This document shows, one piece after another, positions 37,401 through 49,000 of a stretch of DNA of 64,000 nt. Each line of letters opens with the position of its first letter. The stretch's first letter is position 1. The stretch covers positions 14,870,974-14,934,973 of the forward strand of contig CM055907.1 of assembly GCA_029582155.1 (NCBI GenBank). The letters are read 5' to 3'. The notes beneath the pieces were generated by a model. The model made no database searches and had not been told where the DNA came from. It saw nothing but the letters and a program-made list of their open reading frames with translations. The position numbers and the translations under genes were made by a program. The DNA is from Panopea generosa. Lineage: Eukaryota > Mollusca > Bivalvia > Adapedonta > Hiatellidae.

Positions 37401-38550
37401 AATACTTGGTTTATCAAGAGGCATATACACATTAATCCATCATAAAAGCAGAGTTTGCATTCCATGCATAATTTGGTACCTTACAATGAAAAGTATCATT
37501 TAAATTTGGAATACTATATAAGTGGCTATCAGGCGATAACAGGCTCATTTAACTGTACAGTATACATTTGTATTATCATAATTACATACAGCAGGGCGTA
37601 GGAAGAAAACGTGTTTGCGCTATTGCATTATGTAACACAACAAGTTTTATGGTTAGCTGTAGCATAGCCCATTATAGACTATGATACATTAATATATCCT
37701 TTTTAAATTTACTAATAAAATAATGGGAAAGGATTTTCCACTATCACTATTGTTTATACACGATTGTCTAGATTAAAATAAACTAGTAAAAAGAATGTTA
37801 TCGTCTGCTACAGTTCAAGTTATAGACCAACACTATACACGTTACATCGCCGTGTCTTTGATTCATAAAATATACACAATCTACAATTTCATATATATTC
37901 AACATAATTACGTTATTTACACATTTGATACAAACAAATGAATATTGATTTATTCATGTATCTAAATTAAGTTGTTTATTTGTCTTTATATGTTAAATAT
38001 TATGTACTTTTTGGAATTTCTTTGCACTATATTTTTGGTTTGTTGGTACACTGAGTAATGAGGTATATACACTTTTTGACGCTGCTTCAGTTTTCGCATG
38101 TCGCATGAGTTGCAAACGCAGCCAACAAATAAAAATAAAAAAACATAGTTTAATTCAAAGCATATTAGTCTTATAATTTAACATAAAACGTATTATTTAT
38201 TGCGCATTGTTTTGTTTTGGAGGAAAACCTCATAATGATTCTGGGTAGAACCAGTATCCTCCCGCAAGTCACTTACAAAGCTCAGCGGTGAAAGTAAAGT
38301 GAGCATTAGAGTACAGTGACTTAATTCACTCGACACGAAGGACAAAATAAAAGAAGAAAATAACAATTTTTTATTGATTCCATAAAAATCATATTTTTTA
38401 CTTTTTAATATTTCAGGAGAAAGCCAGGGAGAAAGAATTATATTGAAACTAAACAAAATGATATTCTGCTTGCTGATCCTTCTGATGCTGATGATGCAGA
38501 AGCTGAATACGCCGAAGTAGTTTTTACCGATATACCACCAACTAGTAAAG
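28997..38550 (+). CDS. Partial paralogous receptor gene A (four exons recognised)
   Basis: Four exons (28997-29110, 31989-32108, 33236-33317, 38417-38550) join in consistent phases to encode the tail of a lectin-like module, a Thr-rich stalk, a transmembrane helix and a cytoplasmic tail. Each has a counterpart of equal or similar length in the gene at 39990-59321, and the intervening intron ends also align, so this is a duplicated gene segment. No signal peptide, WSC or lectin N-terminal exons were found upstream, where the 33-bp array lies. It may use the D8C exons at 9400-10419 (phase compatible), be a truncated pseudogene, or have N-terminal exons I did not recognise. All four exons are open. 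Confidence 0.6.
29111..30904. other. Intron of gene A
   Basis: A non-coding interval. The part at 30620-30910 aligns with gene B intron sequence at 55110-55400 (ATGGTATGGATGATGTTGAT, then AATATGTTGTTATGTAACTA). No further exon was recognised. Confidence 0.6.
30905..31830. repeat. CTAC/CTGC/CTTAC tetranucleotide array
   Basis: Imperfect (CTAC)n with interspersed CTGC and TTAC runs, in the intron before the gene A stalk exon. A second array of the same motif lies in an intron of gene B (48810-50405), though at a non-homologous position. Confidence 0.95.
31989..32108 (+). CDS. Gene A exon: Thr-rich stalk
   Basis: A CACCCAG acceptor and an AAATC|GTATGT donor bound 120 bases, phase 1 to 1. The translation starts ETIRSTSPTTTE and is rich in Thr, Ser and Glu, as expected for an O-glycosylated membrane-proximal stalk. 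The gene B exon at 55707 starts ETISPTSPPTT and is 21 bases longer. Confidence 0.7.
32782..32832. repeat. (GA)n microsatellite
   Basis: About 50 bases of AG dinucleotide repeats followed by a short G run, in the intron between the stalk and TM exons of gene A. Confidence 0.95.
33236..33317 (+). CDS. Gene A exon: transmembrane helix
   Basis: A strong T-rich tract with TTTTTTCAG acceptor and an AAAAAG|GTAAAA donor bound 82 bases, phase 1 to 2. The peptide includes YIYIVVGVGGLLLIV and IIITVVVIV followed by Arg-Lys-Arg, a textbook single-pass helix with a cytoplasmic basic stop-transfer. It is nearly identical to the gene B exon at 57524. Confidence 0.8.
33545..33645 (-). mobile_element. SINE family 3 fragment, inverted
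   Basis: GCGCTGTCACATTGAAGT, ATCACATGGTATGGTA and TCCAGTCACAGTATACTGAC match the reverse complement of the 3' part of the element at 23870-24125. Confidence 0.65.
34248..34485. repeat. Trinucleotide-rich (GAT/GTT/GCT)n array
   Basis: Imperfect GAT, GTT, GGT and TGC triplets extend over about 240 bases. The long Met/Val-rich frame across it is a by-product of the repeat. Confidence 0.9.
35020..35105 (+). repeat. Interspersed repeat fragment sharing a 17-base core with 42005
   Basis: GGGTTTTACGGCACACCAAC followed by a TACACTATACGGCGCC phrase. The same GTTTTACGGCACACCAAC phrase occurs at 42004-42021. Confidence 0.5.
35785..36852 (+). mobile_element. Non-coding interspersed element with hairpin-CTCTTGTTT end
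   Basis: It begins near TTTTAGCTCGACTATTCG and ends with AAGTCGAGCACG, a nested stem (GAGC/GCTC and TGTC/GACA, 36821-36846) and CTCTTGTTT. The interior has a degenerate repeat of about 140-170 bases (TTAAACTTCACATGTGTGYTCAG and related phrases near 35908, 36041 and 36218). The end structure matches that of the element at 1-762. No coding capacity is visible. Confidence 0.5.
37015..37170 (+). mobile_element. SINE family 2, 5'-truncated
   Basis: GTGTCCTTGAGCAAGAC, TACTGACTCTACCCAGGAAG and CCTAAGTTGTAAGAACTTG with an ATAAATTAAGTTTAAAC tail match other family members. Confidence 0.7.
37285..37375 (+). mobile_element. SINE family 1, 3' fragment
   Basis: Only the 3' portion is present: TGGTTTAACTTTTAGGATTCC, AATAGTGATTAGGTAAACTG and AGTCCTCGATGA. 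Confidence 0.55.
38205..38345 (-). mobile_element. SINE family 2, inverted, next to gene A tail exon
   Basis: GGAGGAAAACCTCATAATGA, TGGGTAGAACCAGTATCCTC and CAAAGCTCAGCGGTGAAAG are shared with the copies that precede each gene B tail exon (57855, 58415, 59005). The element therefore predates the exon duplications. Confidence 0.75.
38417..38550 (+). CDS. Gene A exon: cytoplasmic tail
   Basis: An ATATTTCAG acceptor opens a phase-2 exon reading RRKPGRKNYIETKQND, ILLADPSDADDAEAEY, AEVVFTDIPPTSK. A possible AAAG|GTAATA donor gives 134 bases ending in phase 1. Without splicing it reads on to TGA at about 38583. Compared with gene B tails, the first Tyr (YEIPL) is absent (NDILL) and the final Tyr motif is FTDI. 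One Tyr remains in AEYAEV. Signalling motifs are therefore mostly lost or altered in this paralog. Confidence 0.65.
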
Positions 38551-38852
38551 GTAATACCAATATTAGAATGGATAAGTTTCCATGATGTGATGGGCGGTCG
38601 ATTGTTGAAATGGTTGTTATGTAATTTACAAGGCATTTCTGACATTTAGTTATATTGGTTAAGGAAGACGCCGGGATAATTCAATATTGAACCGTCTTTC
38701 TTCTGCAAGTCATTGGCAATATTTCTCACATAAATTACTTGTACCGAAATAGACTTGAGCAAATGACCACAAACGTGAAATATAAGTGCCCTAGGAGTCC
38801 TTAAACAATCGGTTAATGAAAACATTTGGGTGAGCAATTTCTATGTCTTCAG

Positions 38853-38897
38853 ATCAGTGGCTTATCACCGAAATCATCAAACGAAACCAGATCGAAG
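38853..38897 (+). CDS. Possible 45-base mini-exon of gene A
   Basis: A CTATGTCTTCAG acceptor and a GATCGAAG|GTAAGG donor are both good and bound 45 bases. It is phase 1 to 1 if it follows the 38550 donor, giving DQWLITEIIKRNQIEG. There is no counterpart in gene B and nothing recognisable follows, so it may be spurious. Confidence 0.25.
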
Positions 38898-38929
38898 GTA
38901 AGGGAATATAACACTATTGTATTGGATGA

Positions 38930-39345
38930 CTTCATATCACATTTGTTGATATGGATTTACCTATATGACGTTTACCTTATTTGATATATTACATTGATAT
39001 AAATACTTAGATTTATAATATGGAAAATGTTACATATGTTTGTTATTTTATCTTTGTTGCTATAAATATTTGCTTTTCATAACATGTACATTTTGACAAT
39101 GACGTTGTATTGATGAGGAAGTATGAGAAACGAATAAAGATTAATATTTTTCAGCATTTCATATCACATTTGTTGACATGGATTTATCTATATGACGTTT
39201 ACCTTATTGGATATAGTACATCATTGTATACATAGTTTCTCCATATAGAAAGTATTACATGTGTTTAAGCTCTCTTACTATAACATTTACTTTTCATAAC
39301 GTGTACACTGTGACAATGACATTGTACTCTTTAAGAAGTATGATA
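38930..39345. repeat. Tandem duplication, period about 227 bp
   Basis: CATATCACATTTGTTGA(T/C)ATGG and the following ATATGACGTTTACCTTATT recur at 38933 and 39160. Their flanks (TAACATGTACATTTTGACAA versus TAACGTGTACACTGTGACAA) are also paired. Confidence 0.8.
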
Positions 39346-39989
39346 AATTATTTAAGCTTAAATAGTTTTTTAACAAATGGTATTAACAAGCGTCCACTTG
39401 GGTGCGATAATAAGAGTATTTATTGGATATTGATTCCAATTGATGCTACATGTACAAATATTTCAGATCTTAAAGTCATGCATACAATTATTTCGAGTTT
39501 CTTGGTGATTTCATTCGTTCAGCATTGTATTCAAGGACGATAAAACTGAAATATTGGAATTATTTGTTAGTTTTCTTTGTAAATACAACATAAAAGTACA
39601 TTTAAAACATAATTTATCTATAAAATCGAGTTGTATTCTTGAACGTCCATGCATACATTAAGGTTCGATTTCATTTATTACACGTAAATTAAATGCATGG
39701 GATTGAGCCAACAACGACACACTGCATTTATATCATGAGTCCAGAAACTGCGAGATTCTCAATAAGGAAGATTATATACCTCTCCATATACTGTACTACA
39801 TGCGGAAAACGAAAGTTGGCTCAATTCGATTCATTTGTTTAAAAGCCACTTTACAATGATAATTGTATAAACGGACATTGACACTTTAAGAGGTATTTTT
39901 GTTTTTTGCCAGCTTTGTCATATTTCATTCACTAGTGGAAAGTTACCGATTTCATTAACATTTAAATAATTGATACTACAAGACCGCTA
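39346..39989. promoter_or_regulatory. Upstream region of gene B
   Basis: This is the interval before the gene B start codon. A weak TATA-like TTTAAATAA lies at 39961-39969, about 21 bases before the ATG, which is too close to leave a normal 5' UTR unless transcription starts elsewhere. No 5' UTR exon could be identified, so promoter placement is uncertain. Confidence 0.25.
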
Positions 39990-40065
39990 ATGGATTATTT
40001 ACGAGTATTAAATATTGCGCGTTTTATTTGTGTGTATGTACTCCTATCATCGACGGTCGTATCAG
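39990..40065 (+). CDS. Gene B exon 1: signal peptide
   Basis: The ATG at 39990 starts MDYLRVLNIARFICVYVLLS followed by STVVSG. A short n-region with Arg, a hydrophobic core and small residues before the expected cleavage (VVS) make a good signal peptide. The donor is ATCAG|GTACGT, phase 1, compatible with exon 2 at 47807. Confidence 0.7.
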
Positions 40066-43000
40066 GTACGTGACTACACTATAGTATATACTCAACAAAA
40101 AATATATTGTGTATTTGTAGTTCTTTATTGTGTATTACATAATATGTTTTACATGTTTTGCCTTATTTATATTATGTCAGTTGTAAATGGCCAAACGCAA
40201 ATAGTTGTCAATCAACTTGAAACTTGAAATCAATCTAGAAATAAGTTAATAAATGTCGGCGCCAAGCTCACTTGTCTCTTTCATTAAATTATATGCCCCC
40301 AAAAAGGACAAATATAGAGAAGGAAAATGTAAATTATTGAGATGTTATGAACGCTCATGTATTCAAGCAAAATCCGCGAAATTTCGTTTTCAAATATCCT
40401 ATTCATGCAAGAAATACCAATCAATTATTAAATCTTTTCACAATGGAATTCTCTACAAAATGAGAAAAATTAAAATTGTTGAAGAACTTACGATTACAAA
40501 ACTACAAATTCAAGGGTTCAAGGGAAATTTTTGAAAATGTACAAATGGCAATATTTACAATTCAAGATCATTTTTCATGTTAACACCCTTATACAACATC
40601 TAAGGTTACATTAACCTTACATTTTATGAGAAAATATAAGTTGCCTGTGAAATTTAAATAACAAATTTGCAAAATTATTAATTCTTCGTACGCTCTTTTA
40701 TCAACATTTAGTAGAGAGATGCAAGTTTCCTGTCTTTTTTGTATATGAGTCCTTGGCATAATGAGGCGTTCTCGTTACAGAGTCATCTTCCATATAATTC
40801 TAATGAAACGTTCGGAAGCTCATTACCAACTGTGTGTATAGTTATGGGATATAACCGACCTTTAAACTCTTAACAAAATAGTACTTGATTTAATACAAAA
40901 CAACATAACATGTTCCAACGCAATAATTAAATATCAGAACAACTGACCTTACATGGGCTGTCAATCAAAGAAGCCGCAATTCCAATCAGTGATCGACATT
41001 GTTTCGAGCTCCGCTGTTATCCTTAGACATATTGACGGTGTCTAAGCACAGGCGACATTATCGGCGTTTACACCACAGTTATACCAACTTATTGCAATCA
41101 ACTATTTCACAGCTCAAATTTAGAGGTTTATCCACGAAGCTAAACTAGTTAACACTTCAAATGGTTATAGTTTCCAAAACTGAAAACAAAAGACGATTTC
41201 CTTTACCGTTCTCCTTAATAAGTCGAAAAGCATGAAAAATATCCAAACATTTATCGTAAGTCGAAAAACCTTTGGAACAGTAAAAATGCCAATAAAACTG
41301 CGATTGATCAATAACTCCCAAAATTTGCCGGTATAATATATTCAACTACACTAGACACCCTATGTCAAACAAATGTATAACGTTATTGTGTTTGTTTACA
41401 TAGATCAGTAATTATGTACCATTAGAATTTAGTTTACCCTAAAACGCTTAACTTCTGTATCAATGACAGAGTCTTTCGATATCGTAGTTAAACGTGTACT
41501 ATCACTCGTATCACAATCAGGAGACTGGGAAGATCGTGCATTCATATATCCGCACACCAGTAAATTAACACAAATATCTTACTGAGGGTGAGCGTATAAA
41601 TCAGTTATAAAATTAATCAAACTGTCAATCAATAACATCTACCATAGATTGCCGACTACTTTTATCTGGCACCACATAACACAGGCGAACAATAAAACAC
41701 AGTTGCCCCTGTCTCAGTGGAAAAATGCATTGTCATTATCAAAACAAATAATTTGGACATTTTGTAAAATCAACTTATGTATTATTTATTTTTAAAGAAA
41801 TGTCTTGAATGCCTGACAGCTCAATCCGTAATGAAACCTTTTCTGGTTTATCCTAAGTTTACGATTCTTGACCATATGGACCAATTGAACTGGATTTGTT
41901 CCGTAATCAATTTAAAGCTACATTCTGATTGCAAAGGCCTATTTGCCCTGGAAGTCGATGGAGCAATATGCGCACGACCTTTATCTAACAATGAATGAAT
42001 GAGGTTTTACGGCACACCAACACATTGTAAGATATTCAACGTCAACAAAGGAAATTTTCAGGTTCGCCTTACACGTACCAGAACAACACATAAACATACA
42101 GGTTAAATAAATCGTATCAACAAATTAATATGCAGATTGAACATAGAACCTTGATACCTGCTAAACTGCAGAGTTTCAGCAAACTCTATCGTTTCACTCA
42201 AAGTATTGCTTCTTCCGACATGAGCCACATTGATCCTGTTATTTCAATTATCATAAATTTTATCGGTATTGTGCTTACGTATTTTCTAGGCAATCGTTAT
42301 TCTTCATCAATATGTTCCGAAGTTTAAACGCCCAATCAGAACAACTATTCGTGAATCCGATCTGATGCGAATTTATAATTTATTTGAATCGGTTTATCAA
42401 CGGCAATATCAGTATTTACGTTCGGCCACCGAACATTAATTTACGGATATACCCGGAGCTTTCATAAGTGCGCAGTGAAAGCTAATAGACACTATCACTA
42501 ATACGTTGACGTGATTTACTATTATCAACGGTAGAAAAATATTGAAACGTAGGTTTATCACATAGCAAAGCAGAACGTCATCAGTATATGTGTTAATGCA
42601 AGATAAACAATTCCTGCTGATAAAGCAAAAGTTTATCTTACCACCGCTTTACTATGTACAATATAACATAATATTATGCTTACTTACATCTGGTTTTTAT
42701 TACCATATGGGTGATACGGATACACTTTTGCAGGTGATGTGTTAAATGGAATCCCCCTGAAATTAAAGAACATAAGTATAAAAACATGAAACACAACAGA
42801 AAGTTGAATAATATGAATAGAAAACGAAGAACACATAAAAAACCAGCGTGAGCAAGCAAATATTTGTTTGTTCTTATTATGGTATATAGTTTGTTACGAC
42901 GCCCAGCTAGGTCAGAAAACAAACTGAAAGTGATGTCACTTTAGATGTTGACCTACTTTCTCAGCCATTAAAATCGCTCAGATTTTTCAAAATAGAACGT

Positions 43001-46000
43001 TCCATGAAATATAGAACGTTCTATTTTGAACCAAATTCCGAAGCTGGAGACAATGCTACATTTTTTACTACGGTTCCGAATCCACGTGATCAAGGAAAAA
43101 TGCCCGTTTCTAGTAACATTTTTGTAGTTTACTTTCTTAAAATTAACATTTCATGGAAAATCACAACACGATGACGAACACAAGGTCTGTTAAAATACAA
43201 ACATTTGGTACTATTAACAAGCCACGGAAACCTTATTTTTTGACAAAATGTGTAACGGCGTATATTATTTTTCTGTAAACGACACCAACCCACCTTTTCA
43301 ACTGAGCAAAATAAGACATTGTACATTTCCATGGCAACTTAGTCAGTTTAGTTTAAACTTATTTCTTTTTACTTCGATTGTGAAACAAGTTACGCTCGAA
43401 GTCTTCCTTGGCAGAACCAGTATTAAGCATATGCAATAAGACAGTGTCTTACATATATAACAGTGACGGGGATAGAACCAACGACCCTCTGATCATGGAT
43501 CTGATCCCCTACCACTGGACCACGTGCTCCACTTAATAGTATCGATAGGTTCATCTCCATGCAGAGACGGCGTTCGTCTTTGTTATGTGAATTTCATGAA
43601 ATATTAAGAAAGTGATTAGCAAAATATTACCTGTAGCGGACACTTTTCTTTTGATTTTTACACCAGTCCATATCATAAGGTCACGTCGATTCGCTGTCGA
43701 ATGCTACTACATAATGATTGCAATTCCTAACTTCACAATCAACCCCAGTGCTGACCACGCCCCCTTAATCGATTTAATCCAATGAAAACTTACGAGGAGC
43801 GCGCGAAATATACATTTGAAACAAACAGTGCTAACGCGCACACGCTCGTGTTTGAGTTTGTTTATCAAAGTTTGTGTCTTTCATCGGCTTAATTCTATAA
43901 ATAAAAAGTATGTAACAAGACCATGACTGGTACCCAGGAACGAGAACATAGAACAACATCTAAGCCGTTTAGCGTAGAAAATACCATATAACCTCTAATC
44001 TATACAAAATTATCAGTGTTTTATTTCCTTCATTTTCTATTCGTGTTGTTCAACTTTCTATTGTGTTTGATGTTTTTTATATGTATGTCCATTGTTTTAC
44101 ATTCTTGTCGTTAAGTTGTATATTGTGTTTGTTGATTTAATTTCCATGTTCTCAATATTTATTCCTTTTGTTTAATTAAATTTGTGTTCGTTAATTTCAT
44201 ATAGAACAGAACAGATCATAACATTATTCAGACTTGTATATAGTACATCATCATAGTATACAAACAAATATACAATGTTAAGTATATATATTCTTTATAT
44301 CCTCCATATAGGAGAGTTCAACATGAATACAACAACACATCAAAACAAATTTACAATATCTACAAAGACAATATTATACAATTATTCACAATGTTACAGC
44401 AAGAAAATATAGATATATTTACATAAATATAAATACATCATGCATTTGTTTTTTTTTTTTTTTGCTGTTTGTTTTTTTTTGTTTTTTTTTTTTTAATCCT
44501 TTCGTTTACGATATGATAATCCAAAAGTTATTAGATTAATTCAAATAGTTTCATTTGTAGTTTTCATTAATTCAATGAACTTAAACATAGAAGGTATTTG
44601 GAAAAAGTATCGTTTTATGTAGCATTTTCTAAGATCATTAAAACGCAGATATATACATATAAAGTCGTATTAATCTTTTATGTCATTACAACATACAGTA
44701 TCTTCAACTACCCTCTTGTATCCTCAGAAGATGTGAAGCTTACTTCATTTTCGAAATAAAAACTCTCAAGCTACTTGATAATGAATCAAGATAGGGTTCA
44801 TTTTTAAGATGTTTGTAATTTTCAAGCACGATGCTTCTTTCTATTGAGCTCTGCAAATTATTTTTGAAACAATCAATTACTCGTTGATAAAAAAAATGTA
44901 TGGAAATGTTTTTGGGTCTACATGATAATTATCCTCAAATACATATGTATATCCATAATCACTTAGCACATTTTAAATATTTGATTCCCAGTTGGTTAAA
45001 CCTTTATTGCAATCTTGTAAATCTTGATCAAACACTTGTTTATTAAGATATTATCAGATTTTATTACATTGCGCCAATATTCTATGATTCTAAAATAACG
45101 TATGATATATAAAAGAAATACTCCAAGTTCATTAGAACCAGTATTTGATCTAACATTTAAAATTCGTTTACAGAATTTCAAATGTCTACGTTCTATTTCT
45201 TGATATCGACTAAATCCCCATATTTCTACCGCAAAACCCTAATTAGATCCCGGAAATGCATCAAGTAATTGACATTTTGTTTTAGGTTTTAAATTAAATT
45301 CATTGCACTTTGACAATAAATTGTTCAAGCTTTTAATGACTTCCTCATTAAATGCTCCTGATTTAATGCAAATTTACCCGTGTAGTTAATAACTCCTTGA
45401 TAGTTCAAATCATTCAACGATTCCAAGTTATAACCATTGTAATTCCACTCTTCGTTCTATAATAATCATCCCCTTTTCCTGAACACCATAGTTTTTGTTT
45501 TGTCGGCATTTACCTCAAAACCCAGTTTCTAACACTAATCAAATAAAATATCTAACTTCGCTTATAAATCTTGGTGATTTACCTAAAATAATCATATTAT
45601 CAGCAAATAATAATAATAATATAAGTGCAATGTCATCTATTTCTATACCCGAATTATTATCATCTTGTAAATAAAGCTCTTAGTCTTCTATAAAAAGGGG
45701 AAGTACTATGGGTGAATTTACCTCCCTTTGCCGCAAGTACACTGCGTACGCAAAATAATCAGTATAACAATTGCAACACATTACACATGACTTGACGTTT
45801 TCATACATGTCGCGTATTATGCATAAAAGCTTTCCTTTGATGCCGGATTTGTAAAGTTTAAACCATAACGCATTTCTATATATAATATCAAAACATTTCT
45901 TTAGATCTACATATGCTACGTATAAGTGTTTATTTTCATTCAAATATTTTGTAACAATAGGATGTAAAATATACAATGCACCAACGGTTGACTGACCTTT

Positions 46001-46004
46001 ACAT

Positions 46005-46061
<57 letters not shown>

Positions 46062-49000
46062 AAGGGGATAATTCAAATCACAACAACGGAATTTCCGATT
46101 TCAGATGCAAATTTACAATTTATGATATATATATGTGGAGATAATTCTTTGTGAACAACCAACCATAAATAAATGTCCAGATCAGACTACGGCGTGCGCG
46201 CCTAGCTACAATGCAAACCTTAGACACAATATCAAGGCATCTCCCTTTATTTACATATATAAAAAAAAGATAATTGAAACCGCAACAACGGAATTTCCGA
46301 TTGTTGTTATCATTTCAGATGCACATTCACAATGTATAATATATAGAGATAATAGTTATTTGTGAACAACCAGAAATATTAAATGTATTAGGATGAGTAT
46401 AGTTGGCCAATATCTATAGGGTTAGGTAATTTTTTTCCATTGTTCGACCGTCCGCACGAACATATGTCTCTACGTCAGACTTTCAGGACGACATCAACTA
46501 TACTATTATATGAGTATTGACATCTTATACGCCTTCAACATGGCAGTATATTTTCTAGATCTTAATAAACTATTCTCATTTTTGTTATGGAGAAACATAC
46601 AAAAGAAAGTTGATGTATATTTTAAATAATAAAGTTATCAAAATATAAAACATTATATTCTGTCACCAAAATCACGAAGAATGGCTACCTCAAAGATCAA
46701 GGTTACGTACAGGACTGATTGGTGTTTTGTATTATATGTTCAATACACTGCGATGATAGTCGTGTCCAGGCTGTAACTGCCAAATGCATGGACCAATTTT
46801 CAAATTAAATCATACCACAGCATGACTACGTGTAGTGTGCAATGCCTAAGTAGCTACCCCAAGGGTCAATGTCGCGGGTCTAAGTCGCGTATAGAAATTA
46901 GGCATGCGGCAGCTGTGTATTTCTATTATGTCATGACAATGAATCATACGTATGGAGTGATGTTTATGGAGTAAAGTTTAGCCAAATTACCTGTCGGCAA
47001 ATCCCCTGGCGCGTTTTGAACAGTTTCTTCTGCATGTAAACTATCACGACAGTCGGTCTACGTATGAACCTACTTTAATTAGTGTTGTCAAGCGGTAGGA
47101 AAAAAAATTGTATCCATGGCAACACTTAATTCACTTGTGTATTGTTCAATTCCAAAGTTGTAAAGGAGAAATATTTTAGACGCTTGATAAAGATCGGTGC
47201 ATTTGTTAGATTTATATCTGTAAAGAACATATTGAAACAGACATTTCAAACACTTTGGTAACAATTATCTTTTATCCTAATAGTACAAGCTATATTATGA
47301 CAAGGGATAATATAAAAACAACTACATTGTTGATAATATTGTATGACTAAGTATATATTTTCATTAGGACCACCTTGCCGATTATTCTAATCTTATACCG
47401 AAGGATGACGGAATTAGCCGAGTATGTACGAATTTTTCTATCGCTTTGGAAGTATAATTTCTGTGATACGAATATTTTCAATGAGATAGAGTGATAGACA
47501 CCAGTTGTAAGTTCATAGGTCAGATGTAGAGAAAGTATAAGGGCACATACATACACAGAGTAATTGATTTAATAGTGAGATTCAAGTATTAAATACGGTA
47601 TATTTCCAGAACAGCTTTTTGTTTTATTTGCACTTTTGTTCATATGTGATTGTTTTTGTCATGTTAATAAAAAAGTAAAACATAATCTTCATTTGCCTTT
47701 GATGAGTCCTTTACCCCTGTTCGTTTTGTTAAACAGTATATATTATGTTGTTTTGTTTTATTTGAAATTTTGCCTGTATTTAAACTTTTAAAAAATACAT
47801 TTTAAGGCCGACCAGACTACTTTGTTAACTCAACTAAAGCGACATGGGATACTGCCGTCTCTAGCTGTACGCTGGCAACTCCTGACATTAAATTCTCACC
47901 AGAGGGTAACACATTTGATATTGAAGTGCCGGGACTAGATCTGACCGTACGAGACGAATTTTGGCTGGGGTATATCTTGACGTACAATATATTTCAGTAT
48001 ATAGGTATGTGGAAGCTGCCGGTCCCGTATTCACATCTGAATCGTAGCATGGCACCAAACAAACTAAAATTTCAAAACTGCTTCATTCAAACAATTGTGT
48101 ATTATAGTATTTATATATAAACTGTTCTAAAGACAAGGCCTGTACATAACAAAGCATATCATTACAGTTCAGTTTTATTTGGAGCTTTTTCGACAGAAAC
48201 GGTAATGTCAACTTAGAAATGAACGTTGAGCTGAGTTCATATATGAGATGTTTTAGGTTGTCTATCCAATTGAGAAAAAAAATCGGTGTCCGATTTTTTT
48301 ATTTACCTCTACTTTATATAATTATATTTTTATAAATAAATCAAATTATTTTTATTTCAGGTAATTTTGACCAAAATAAACACCTGAATTATGTTATGTA
48401 GTTATAGATTTTGATTTTTTTGCACTCTTTATGTATGTTTTACTGTCGTTTATACACTAATATTATTTATTTTTACTATTTGTATATCCCCGTGCTTTTA
48501 GGTTGTGCAAAGTCAAATTATATCAACAGCATTGCTGAAGAACACTTCATCCTATGGTTATCTCGGGGACTATGTCTCTGGAAATGTGAACACACAAGAT
48601 ATGTTGGGCTAGAAAAGACCAAGGTAGCGTTGAGATGAATGTTTCTGATGACGTATCACTATGTTAGTAGCATAAAATGTCGGATGATATGATTGAAGGC
48701 GACACAAGATTTCAACTCGTAGACCCTCTGTTGAATCCTTCAAGGAAAACTAGATTGTTTACTTCTAACATACTCGTGCAAAACGAACTAGCTACCGAAC
48801 TACTAACCAACAACCTACCTACCTACCTACCTATTGAACTACTTACTTACCTACCTACTTACCTATCTAAATACATACTTACCTACCTACCTACATACCT
48901 ACCTACCAACCAACCTACCTACCTACCAATACCCACCTACATACCTAACTACCTACATAACTACCTACCGAACTACCACTTACAGTCCCACATACCTACC

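Larger units (their letters stand above)
33318..38416. other. Intron of gene A between TM and tail exons
   Basis: The 5' end (33318-33430) aligns with the corresponding gene B intron and with the introns between the gene B tail exons. The interval contains SINE pieces, a trinucleotide array and an interspersed element, listed separately. Confidence 0.6.
40066..47806. other. Intron 1 of gene B
   Basis: A 7.7-kb interval containing a reverse-transcriptase relic, an inverted SINE, microsatellites and a short tandem duplication. The open frame at 40253-40534 has no recognisable features. Sequence at 40945-41000 (GGGCTGTCAATCAAAG, CCAATCAGTGATCGACATTG) resembles 62055-62110, suggesting another old repeat. 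Confidence 0.5.

Noticed and set aside
40253..40534. 93-codon open frame in gene B intron 1
   Set aside because: It has Lys-rich AT-driven composition, no recognisable domain, and no splice sites in phase with gene B.
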